Assembly: GCA_900544865.1 (NCBI GenBank)
Contig: UQXA01000041.1
Span: forward strand, 1 to 16,336
Reading direction: 5' to 3'
Source: an uncultured Collinsella sp.
GTDB lineage: Bacteria > Actinomycetota > Coriobacteriia > Coriobacteriales > Coriobacteriaceae
DNA length: 16,336 nt
Shown here piece by piece: positions 1 to 5,760 of the stretch. Under the pieces are notes generated by a model. That model was not told the DNA's origin, made no database searches, and worked only from the letters and a program-made list of their open reading frames with translations. Every line of letters begins with the position of its first letter. The first letter of the stretch is position 1. A program made the translations under genes and the position numbers.

Positions 1-49
1 ATCTACACAAGGCTATTCGTCGGCAGCGTCAGATGTGTATAAGAGACAG
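1..49 (+). other. Illumina Nextera i5 adapter (artefact)
   Basis: This is not genomic sequence. Bases 1-8 are the end of the P5 oligo (ATCTACAC). Bases 9-16 (AAGGCTAT) are an 8-base index that matches, from memory, Nextera XT i5 S520. Bases 17-30 are the Read 1 primer part (TCGTCGGCAGCGTC). Bases 31-49 are the Tn5 mosaic end AGATGTGTATAAGAGACAG. All parts are in the exact library order. True sequence starts at base 50, so the contig end is here and any gene reading into it is artificially terminated. Confidence 0.98.
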
Positions 50-1916
50 AGCTATCGGAACTCGAAGCCAGCTCACGGATGCTCTCGTGATACACGTCAT
101 CGAACGAATCGAGCGGCGACTCGGTACCGTAATGATGGTAGTACCACCAGTAGCAGGGGTAATTGTCGTAGAAACCGTCGGCCTCGCGCACCTCGGGCGG
201 CACGGCCTCGGCAAGCTGACGCAGGACTTCCTTCGATACGCCCAGCGCCGCACCCATCACCAGAAGTTTATTCCACAGTACCAAATCGCCCGGAACGGCT
301 TCCTTTAGGCGCGTGAAATCCTCAAGCCAATGCTTGAGCGCCTTGCAGCGAGCCGCCACCTCGGCGCCCTCCGGCGTAAAGCGGCGGAACGTAAGGCCCA
401 CGCCAATACCCACCAGCACAATCGGCACCGAGATAACCGCGGCGACAATGTTCGCCTGCGCGCCGTCGGTAAAGAAGATGGATCCCGCGGGAACACAGGC
501 GATCAGAATACCGAGAACCAGGCAAAACACCATTGCGACAATGCCGTCCGAGGCAACGTACTCGCTATCGGCCAGCTTGCCCTTAACGGTGTTCTGATAG
601 TCCTCGAGCTTGTCGCCCACGGGCGTAGCGTGCTGCTTGACGTAGTGCTGCAGCTCGTCAAACGTGCGCGAGCGATCGCCGTTCTCGTCGGGCTTAGCAC
701 CGGCAAAGAAGACCTTGAGCACCATGCGGTCAATGCCCTTGGCCGACTTCCAGCCCGCATCACTCACCGTCACGCGATACGTCTGCTCTTCTTTTTCACG
801 CCCCATCAGGCCTTTCTTGGCCTTGGTCACGGTCGCCTGCTCCAGCTTGATCACACGGTCGTCGGTGAGCTTCATGAGCGTGGCGATATATGCCTGATCG
901 GGCACCTCGTTCCAGCTCATGAGGGCCGAAAGCACGGCGGGATGGTCGGCCGAAGGCACATCGCGGAAATATTCGTCCTGGAAAAGCGGCTTTGGCTTGC
1001 GGCGGCGCAGCTTGAGCACAACGATTGTGCCGGTAAAGGCCACCGCCGCGACAACACTTAGCACGGCAAGTACATTGGCAATCATGCGAGCGTGAGCGCG
1101 GCGGGCGTTAGCTTCGTCGGCCCATTCCTTCTCTTCGCCCAGGATCGTTGACATGCGTTCTTCGCCCGAGGCGGCAAGCTGCGGCACCCAGTCGCTGGGG
1201 AAGGCGATGCGTGCCTCGGCGAATTCGCCCTGATGCACGCAGGGAATGGTATAGGTGACCATGGGTTCGTCCGCATCGAGCGATACGTCACCCGTCAGCG
1301 GACCGTGGCCCCACGCGCGGAAGTTATCGCCCTTGACGGCCGCCGTCCCGGCAGCGGCATTTGCGAAGTGCACTTCCATCTCGACGTCATCGGAATCCGC
1401 GGACCAGCCGTCGCCCACGAATTTCCAATAGAGCTCGGCGGTATCGGCCCAGTTCATAACCGCACCGGTCATGGTGTAGCTCACGTAATAGATCGCGCTA
1501 TCGCCGCTCTCGTGGGGGCTGAAAACCTTGATCTTTACGCCGTCACCAGTCTGCTCGACCGTATAGACGCCAGAGTCACCCTTGTTCGCGCTATCGACTT
1601 TGTTGAACGCGGTGTCCTCCTCCTCGACGCTCAGCACATCGACACCCGCCGTACCGCCCTGCTGGTTGGTGCCCGTATTGATCTCCCAAAACACGCCGTT
1701 GATGTCGTCATCGAAATCAAACTGGCGCCCCTCGACAACGGTCAGCGAGCCGTCGGCCTCGACCGTGGCGCCGATATAGGTTTGGGTCATGGAGTAGCCG
1801 TCGGCGTGCGCGGCGACAGGCAGCAGCAACAACGCGAGCGCGACGAGCACGCAGACGGAAGCGAATCGCGCAAACAGGCAGCGCTGCCGACAAGTATTGG
1901 CAACGGGGGCGTTCAT
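50..1916 (-). CDS. DUF2207 family membrane protein, 3'-truncated
   Basis: This is a predicted exported membrane protein of the DUF2207 family, whose function is unknown. The start at 1916 (ATG, MNAPVANT) is chosen because AAAGGA lies 8 nt upstream; in-frame ATGs further up lack a comparable site. A signal peptide runs to about residue 40 (hydrophobic core ending AAHA before DG). An extracellular beta-rich domain follows to about residue 270. The first TM segment (about 278-302) ends in a basic LRRRK stop-transfer stretch. A cytoplasmic domain comes next, then two more TM segments around residues 450-500 and a C-terminal cytoplasmic region. Members of this family commonly end in a Gly/Ser-rich tail, which is missing because the contig stops at base 50. 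The apparent last residues before a stop (a tail containing YTHLTLPT) are translated adapter and should be discarded. The gene is divergent from gluQ across a 557-base gap. Confidence 0.85.
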
Positions 1917-2039
1917 AGGCACATCCTTTGTCTGTAAAACCAACATCGCCATTGTCCCACGTTTGCGGGCACACATGACGAACATCTAGGCGACCGGAGT
2001 GCCAAACGGGATGAAAGTCACGCCCGCACCCCGACACTT

Positions 2040-2080
2040 GGAAAACGATCTATTGGGGACGGAGGAAAACGGATCATTGG
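2040..2080 (-). repeat. Tandem degenerate repeat, copy 1 of intergenic motif
   Basis: Two 17-base units, 2040-2056 (GGAAAACGATCTATTGG) and 2064-2080 (GGAAAACGGATCATTGG), are nearly identical and are joined by GGACGGA. The core GGGACGGAGGAAAACGGATCA recurs with small changes near 5729-5760, at the 3' end of the surface-protein gene. A related element in two intergenic or terminal positions suggests a dispersed short repeat. No function is visible. Confidence 0.6.
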
Positions 2081-2097
2081 GTTGAACCGACAGACAG

Positions 2098-2111
2098 CAA
2101 CAAATTTGTTG
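2098..2111. promoter_or_regulatory. 14-bp perfect palindrome, operator-like
   Basis: CAACAAATTTGTTG is a perfect 14-bp inverted repeat with an AT-rich centre inside GC-rich surroundings. The shape fits a dimeric regulator site, but no promoter is evident around it and no regulator gene is nearby. It may be chance. Confidence 0.25.
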
Positions 2112-2226
2112 TTTAGGACGCTCTTTGGCCGAATCCCGCGCCAACAATAGATACCACTTCACAGCTCCGTCACAGGTGTAGCGGCTTTGTGTGGGCTCGG
2201 CATGCGCTGATTGAGCCACCAGTCGA

Positions 2227-2276
2227 GGGGCATAAAGCAGTTGAGCGAAAACGGTTTGCCCCTTTGCCGTTCGCTC
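2227..2276 (+). ncRNA. Candidate structured RNA (hairpin with possible pseudoknot)
   Basis: On the plus strand GAGCGAAAACGG (2243-2254) pairs with CCGTTCGCTC (2267-2276), giving a 10-bp stem with a bulge. The loop contains TGCCCC (2257-2262), which can pair with GGGGCA at 2227-2232 just upstream, as in an H-type pseudoknot or alternative fold. A rho-independent terminator follows 26 bases later. This is the pattern of a small RNA or a 5' leader attenuator ahead of gluQ. I do not recognise a known RNA family, and no promoter for it could be located. Confidence 0.3.
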
Positions 2277-2302
2277 GAGGATCATGTCCCCCTTTTCCGC
2301 GG

Positions 2303-2342
2303 AAACCCCGGCAGTTGCGAAGAGCTGCCGGGGTTTCTGTTG
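2303..2342 (+). terminator. Rho-independent terminator
   Basis: AAACCCCGGCAG (2303-2314) and CTGCCGGGGTTT (2325-2336) form a perfect 12-bp stem with a 10-base loop. The stem is followed by CTGTTGTC, a moderate T-rich tail on the plus strand. The minus-strand side continues into CCGCGG without a T run, so plus-strand termination is favoured. There is no plus-strand protein gene upstream, so it either ends a small RNA or attenuates transcription towards gluQ. Confidence 0.65.
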
Positions 2343-2460
2343 TCTAAGGTGCCAAGTTGACGGACAGGAATTAAAGCACCGAGTCTGCAGCCCGCCATAC
2401 GCAATGCGGGGCCTCGACAACTTGCGGACCACAGTGACGCCTCCCCATCGCGCCCCGCGC

Positions 2461-2466
2461 TATACT
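2461..2466 (+). promoter_or_regulatory. -10 box of gluQ, predicted leaderless start
   Basis: TATACT lies 7 bases before the gluQ ATG, which is the usual distance from a -10 element to the transcription start. No Shine-Dalgarno sequence precedes the ATG. The expected mRNA therefore begins at or next to the start codon. No good -35 hexamer is found at 17 bases; GTGACG at 2434-2439 is too far away at 21. Confidence 0.5.
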
Positions 2467-2473
2467 CGTCCGC

Positions 2474-3484
2474 ATGGATATCAAAACACGCAACATAGCA
2501 ACGCCCGCCGCGGATGCGCCAACGACGCAGCCCGCCTCCGTTCCCGCGCCCGTCGTGGGGCGCTTTGCCCCGTCGCCATCGGGCCGCATGCACCTGGGCA
2601 ACGTGTTCAGCTGCCTCTGCTCGTGGCTTTCGGCCCGCAGCCAAGGCGGCAGCATTGTGTTGCGCATCGAGGACCTGGACGATCGCTGTAAGCGCCCGGA
2701 ACTTGCCGCTCAACTGATTGACGACCTGGCCTGGCTAGGGCTTGAGTGGGACGAAGGCCCCTACTACCAGCACGATCGCCTCGACCTGTACGAGAGCGCC
2801 TTGCGCCAGCTGCAGGGCGCTGGCCTCACCTACCCCTGTTTTTGCACGCGCGCCGAGCTCCACGCCGCGAGCGCGCCGCACGCCAGCGACGGCACGCCCA
2901 TCTACCGCGGCGCCTGCCGAGGCCTTTCGGCCGAAGAGGTCGCCCGCCGCAGTGCCCTGCGCGCCCCGGCCACGCGCCTGCACGTGCCCGCCGTCGACGA
3001 CCTCGCAGACGATGTGGTCGAATTCGTGGACCGCACGTACGGGGCCCAATGCGAGGCACTCGCCACCGAATGCGGCGACTTTTTGGTGCGCCGCAGCGAC
3101 GGCGTGTTTGCCTACCAGCTGGCCGTGGTGGTCGACGACGCCGCCATGGGTGTTACCGAGGTCGTGCGCGGATGCGACCTGCTGGGCTCCACGCCGCGCC
3201 AAATCTACCTGCAGCATCTGCTGGGACTTCCCACGCCGCACTACGCGCATATTCCGCTGCTCATGTCGCCGGACGGCCGCCGCCTTTCCAAGCGCGATCG
3301 CGATCTGGACCTGGGCGAGCTCCGCGCCCGCTTTGGCACACCCGAGGCATTGCTGGGCTGGCTCGCCGGGCAAACGGGCATCGCACCGGACACCACACCG
3401 CGCTCTGCCAAGCAGCTGGTCGAATACTTTAGCTGGGACGTCATCCGTGCGCATCGCGAGAACATCACTGTAACTGCCGAGTAG
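2474..3484 (+). CDS. gluQ: Glutamyl-Q tRNA(Asp) synthetase
   Basis: This truncated GluRS paralogue activates glutamate and attaches it to the queuosine base of tRNA(Asp) rather than to a 3' end. Visible evidence includes the class I signature GRFAPSPSG (from residue 29) with the HIGH variant MHLGN (39-43). A zinc site of GluQ-RS type is formed by C122, C124, Y144 and C148. The KMSKS variant RLSKR lies near 272. The length of 336 aa fits a catalytic domain without the anticodon-binding domain of GluRS. The 27 Ala/Pro/Thr-rich residues before GRFAPSPSG are longer than usual, but the ATG is supported by a -10 box 7 nt upstream (leaderless reading). No better start is seen, as V28 has no ribosome site. 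It converges with the metallophosphoesterase gene 15 bp downstream, and no hairpin fits in that gap. Confidence 0.93.
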   Translation: MDIKTRNIATPAADAPTTQPASVPAPVVGRFAPSPSGRMHLGNVFSCLCSWLSARSQGGSIVLRIEDLDDRCKRPELAAQLIDDLAWLGLEWDEGPYYQHDRLDLYESALRQLQGAGLTYPCFCTRAELHAASAPHASDGTPIYRGACRGLSAEEVARRSALRAPATRLHVPAVDDLADDVVEFVDRTYGAQCEALATECGDFLVRRSDGVFAYQLAVVVDDAAMGVTEVVRGCDLLGSTPRQIYLQHLLGLPTPHYAHIPLLMSPDGRRLSKRDRDLDLGELRARFGTPEALLGWLAGQTGIAPDTTPRSAKQLVEYFSWDVIRAHRENITVTAE

Positions 3485-3499
3485 CCAAACGCCTCGCCC

Positions 3500-4225
3500 C
3501 TACGCAACATCCCAGGGCTGGAGTTCGTCGCCCAGGCGAACGATGCAGTCGTAGAGCACGGTGTGGCGCTCGGCCGGGTTGGCATCCCGATGGAAATGCC
3601 CGTAATACCAGCGTTTGTAGTCCAAGCGGTCTTCCAGCTCATCGAAAAATGCCGTAAGCCGATCAACGGCGGGGTAATTCCAGCCGGGCGCCGGATAGAG
3701 CGTGGGCGAAAGCATGCGCGTAGAGCAGGTGTGGGTGATTACGTAGTCGACCTTCCAGCCCACGCTGTCGAGCTTTGCCCGCGCCCCCTCAAAGTTGCGC
3801 TCGTCCGGCAACTCCTGCGGCCACCAGCTGGAATACGGGATGCGGTATTCCTTGTCCACGCTCGTGGCGCCGCCCATGATAAAGATCGTTGAGCCGTCGA
3901 GCTCAAAAACCTCGCCACGCGTCAGGCGCCGTATGGGAGAGGTATCCGACAGGCGCTGCGTCAGCCCACCGTGCCACAACTCCATGGGGCGCTCCGCCCA
4001 GTGATCGAAACGCTCGTGGTTGCCGTCGACGAACAGCACGGTATAGGAGCGCGACTCCAGCCAAGCGATGTCGGCGCACTCCTCGGCAGAGAAATCCCAG
4101 GGAAAGCCAAAGTCGCCGGAGACGATGAGATAGTCGTGACTCGTCAGACTATCCCCAAGCTCCCAGTCGCGCAGCTTTTGCATGTCGAGGCCGCCGTGAA
4201 TATCGCCCGTCACATAGACCGTCAT
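3500..4225 (-). CDS. Calcineurin-like metallophosphoesterase
   Basis: This is a 241-aa cytosolic phosphoesterase with a complete two-metal site. The motifs are GDIHG (D8, H10), GDFGF (D38), GNHE (N69, H70), a THTC histidine near 164 and GHFH near 208. This is the order of the calcineurin-like Metallophos fold. The aromatic-rich region after GNHE (FDHWAERPMELWHGG) and GGATSVDKEYR resemble a subgroup common in Firmicutes, Actinobacteria and phages, whose substrate is unknown. There is no signal peptide. The ATG at 4225 overlaps the TGA of the upstream gene as ATGA, so the two are probably translationally coupled. It is the last gene of a minus-strand cluster. Substrate cannot be inferred. Confidence 0.88.
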   Translation of the reverse strand: MTVYVTGDIHGGLDMQKLRDWELGDSLTSHDYLIVSGDFGFPWDFSAEECADIAWLESRSYTVLFVDGNHERFDHWAERPMELWHGGLTQRLSDTSPIRRLTRGEVFELDGSTIFIMGGATSVDKEYRIPYSSWWPQELPDERNFEGARAKLDSVGWKVDYVITHTCSTRMLSPTLYPAPGWNYPAVDRLTAFFDELEDRLDYKRWYYGHFHRDANPAERHTVLYDCIVRLGDELQPWDVA

Positions 4226-4860
4226 CGGATTACCACTTCCCTCTTATAGGCTTCGAGATCGTGCTCGATCTGCTCGTCACCCGTGGCGTTGACCCACCAC
4301 GGCCATTTAACGCACCGCATCGGCTCGTCTACCTGCGCAAACCACGACCTGAGCTCATCCAGACTTACCGGGGCGTAGCTGTTAGCGTCCATGCCCACGT
4401 CATAGCGCAGCAACCCCTGTCTGAGGTTGAACTTGTTGTACGCGTCGCCGCAGCTGTGGATATGCCCGTGCAGATGCCAGCTGCCGTGCGACATGCCCCG
4501 CCAATCGACCATGGGATAGTGGCTCAGCACGATTTTTTGGCGGTCGATCTTGAGCACGCAAATGGGCGGCTCAACGATAAAAGCATCCGCTACCGCAGAC
4601 TGCGTCCAGTCTTTGTCGTGATTGCCGGGCAGCAGATGAACGCGCTTGCATGTAATGCTTTTGCGCAGCTCGTAGGCGTCTTGGACCGTCATCTTAAAGC
4701 TAAAGTCACCCAAGATGTAGAGCTCGTCATCCGCAGCAACCTTGCTGTTAATGTTGGCGACCACGGCATCGTTCATCTGCGCAACAGTCGACCAAGGCCT
4801 ATCGCTAAGCCGTAGCATGTTCTCGTGTCCAAAGTGAGTATCGCCGGTAAACCAGATCAC
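4222..4860 (-). CDS. Calcineurin-like metallophosphoesterase, GTG start
   Basis: This is a second, distinct phosphoesterase of 212 aa. Numbered from the GTG, its motifs are GDTHFGH (D7, H9), GDFSF (D52), PGNHD (N80, H81), SHYP (H114) and HGHIH (H133, H135), which make a complete dimetal site. I prefer the GTG at 4860. AGGAGGT sits 4 bases upstream, and the resulting N-terminus (VIWFTGDTHFGH) matches where relatives usually begin. The longer ATG alternative at 4890 adds ten residues (MDTPQQQEVP) and has no well-spaced ribosome site. Substrate is unknown; relatives are widespread in bacteria and phages. The TGA overlaps the ATG of the following phosphoesterase, so two paralogous hydrolases are made from one message. 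Confidence 0.88.
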   Translation of the reverse strand: MIWFTGDTHFGHENMLRLSDRPWSTVAQMNDAVVANINSKVAADDELYILGDFSFKMTVQDAYELRKSITCKRVHLLPGNHDKDWTQSAVADAFIVEPPICVLKIDRQKIVLSHYPMVDWRGMSHGSWHLHGHIHSCGDAYNKFNLRQGLLRYDVGMDANSYAPVSLDELRSWFAQVDEPMRCVKWPWWVNATGDEQIEHDLEAYKREVVIR

Positions 4861-4864
4861 GGGG

Positions 4865-4871
4865 ACCTCCT
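4865..4871 (-). promoter_or_regulatory. Ribosome binding site deciding the GTG start at 4860
   Basis: AGGAGGT on the minus strand is a near-perfect anti-16S match ending 4 bases before the GTG. It lies inside the longer ATG-initiated frame, which argues that this frame's first ten codons are untranslated. Confidence 0.7.
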
Positions 4872-4900
4872 GTTGCTGCGGGGTATCCATCCCTTAGGGC

Positions 4901-5140
4901 TTACCCCTCGTTCTTCCATCCAAACGGGTCGAGCACCCAAAAAATCAGATCGAGTACGCCGCCGGTCATCATGGCGCCGGCAAGGGCCATGCAAACGTGC
5001 AGAGAACTGGCACTTCGGAGCACGTCGAATGGCCCCAGAACAGCCAGCAGCGCGACCGCTGCGCCGGCAAGGCACAACGCGAGGCACGGCCCCGCGTCCT
5101 TGACGCACTTCTTTGCGAGATGCTTGGTGTTATCGCTCAT
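4901..5140 (-). CDS. Small two-TM membrane protein, unknown
   Basis: This 79-aa protein is not a family I recognise. Start ATG at 5140 (MSDNTKHLAKK) is preceded by AAGGAG 10 nt upstream; the longer frame to 5179 has no such site. A short basic N-terminus is followed by a hydrophobic segment at about 16-37 and another at about 45-67, rich in Ala, Gly and Met, and then a short acidic end (WKNEG). The predicted topology is a hairpin with both ends in the cytoplasm. It is 40 bp ahead of the GTG-started phosphoesterase in the same direction, probably in one operon. Confidence 0.65.
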   Translation of the reverse strand: MSDNTKHLAKKCVKDAGPCLALCLAGAAVALLAVLGPFDVLRSASSLHVCMALAGAMMTGGVLDLIFWVLDPFGWKNEG

Positions 5141-5315
5141 TGGTATCGAACTCCTTAGAGGATCGTTGTTTGGGTACATGCCGCCGCGGCAGAGCAGGGC
5201 GGCAGGGTAAGTGTCCCATGCCGTGCGGACACGTTTTTAAACCCATGTATCCGCAGGGACCCATGTCCTTGCAGAACACCCCCGAAGAATCGTCTAAGCC
5301 GCTGGCGGGCAACAT
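5130..5315 (-). CDS. Possible Cys-rich small ORF
   Basis: This 61-codon frame fits exactly between its neighbours. It starts within the last 22 bases of the Cys/His-cluster gene and ends 11 bases inside the next gene, as overlapping operon genes do. Its middle contains CKDMGPCGYMGLKTCPHGM followed by GHLPC, five regularly placed Cys with Gly-Met repeats, and the tail is basic. Against it, no Shine-Dalgarno sits at the right distance from the ATG; GAGGAAAG is about 15 nt away. The Gly/Met pattern could also be a by-product of local hairpin-forming DNA (GTGTCC and GGACAC at 5211-5232). Confidence 0.25.
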   Translation of the reverse strand: MLPASGLDDSSGVFCKDMGPCGYMGLKTCPHGMGHLPCRPALPRRHVPKQRSSKEFDTNER

Positions 5316-5650
5316 ACTGAACAGGGGGTCTTTCCTCGTTTGAGCGCGGTCGCCAGTGGCACGCTTGTTCTAATGGCATTTTGAGGAAGGTTTTTGCATC
5401 CCCCAGAACGGTGATAAATCTTGCCGTTCTTGATGACGATCACCTTGGTTTTTGAAGCAGCCACGCTGCGGGACTTGATGGGCGCATCCGCCTTTTGACG
5501 AGCCGGTGCCGTTTTCCGAGGCCAGCCTCTCGGAAAATCAGAATCGCAGAATCGATTGATGTAGCTGTCGAAACATCCATCGAACAGCAGCCCCGTTGCC
5601 AAGCCCGCCATGAACCCACAGGCAATCGCGGCCTCTCCTCTAATTTGCAT
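5294..5650 (-). CDS. Anchored small protein with Ada-like Cys/His cluster
   Basis: This 118-aa protein starts at an ATG with AAGGAGG 5 nt upstream. Residues 8-25 are hydrophobic and serve as an N-terminal anchor or uncleaved signal. A basic linker (about 41-69) is rich in Arg, Lys and Ala. The C-terminal domain from residue 70 (VIVIKNGKIYH) has H80, C85, C110, C113 and C114 in the arrangement H-x4-C, then TPCSVCCPP. This resembles the small Ada-type metal-binding module (pattern: GKKYHxxGC, later GxTPCxxCxPP) found at the C-termini of many exported proteins. Function is unknown; metal binding is inferred. An unusual third Cys (CSVCC) is present. The gene begins 26 bp past the hairpin terminator of the surface-protein gene with no room for a standard promoter, so it may be expressed by read-through. 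Confidence 0.75.
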   Translation of the reverse strand: MQIRGEAAIACGFMAGLATGLLFDGCFDSYINRFCDSDFPRGWPRKTAPARQKADAPIKSRSVAASKTKVIVIKNGKIYHRSGGCKNLPQNAIRTSVPLATALKRGKTPCSVCCPPAA

Positions 5651-5676
5651 ATGTCCCTCCTTAATTAATCTTGAAG

Positions 5677-5724
5677 ATAAAAGCGGCGCGCGCCGCAGAA
5701 CCCATGCCCTTGCGGCGCGCGCCG
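5677..5724 (-). terminator. Rho-independent terminator of the surface-protein gene
   Basis: Arms CGGCGCGCGCCGCA (5684-5697) and TGCGGCGCGCGCCG (5711-5724) make a perfect 14-bp GC stem with a 13-base loop. On the minus strand it is followed by CTTTTAT. It lies 24 bp after the TAG of the surface-protein gene and just ahead of the next gene. The plus-strand side (AAAATGATC) has no T run. Confidence 0.85.
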
Positions 5725-5728
5725 AAAA

Positions 5729-5760
5729 TGATCCGCTTTCCTCCGTCCCTAACGGATCAG
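5729..5760 (-). repeat. Intergenic repeat motif, copy 2, overlapping a stop codon
   Basis: On the minus strand this reads GATCCGTTAGGGACGGAGG and continues AAAGCGGATCAT. It aligns with 2049-2078 with only a few mismatches (core GGGACGGAGGAAARCGGATCAT). Here the last codons and TAG of the surface-protein gene are part of the repeat, so the gene's terminal residues (LIR) are encoded by it. GGATC or GATCC flanks both ends. Confidence 0.55.

Larger units (their letters stand above)
1917..2473. other. Intergenic region between DUF2207 gene and gluQ
   Basis: This 557-base gap separates divergent genes. It contains, left to right, a degenerate direct repeat with the GGGACGGAGGAAAACGGATC motif, a 14-bp palindrome, a hairpin with a possible pseudoknot, a rho-independent terminator, and a -10 box abutting the gluQ start. 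A minus-strand open frame covers 1986-2432 but has no convincing start and carries the repeat within it, so I do not call it a gene. The gap is long for a bacterial divergent pair, so a small RNA ending at the terminator is possible. Confidence 0.6.

Noticed and set aside
330..1061. 243-codon plus-strand frame
   Set aside because: Antisense of the DUF2207 gene, with low-complexity His/Arg composition and no domain.
1233..1937. 234-codon plus-strand frame
   Set aside because: Antisense of the DUF2207 gene, lacking any recognisable motif.
1986..2432. 148-codon minus-strand frame
   Set aside because: No start with a well-spaced ribosome site. It runs through the terminator stem and the dispersed repeat, and the product is not recognisable.
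2735..3473. Long frames on both strands across gluQ
   Set aside because: High-GC shadows of a well-supported tRNA synthetase gene.
5216..5231. Near-identical 16-mer (15/16) at 15416-15431, encoding CPHGM in both places
   Set aside because: A rough estimate gives a few such matches by chance in a 16-kb GC-rich window, and the contexts differ. A 24-codon ORF around the second copy has no ribosome site.
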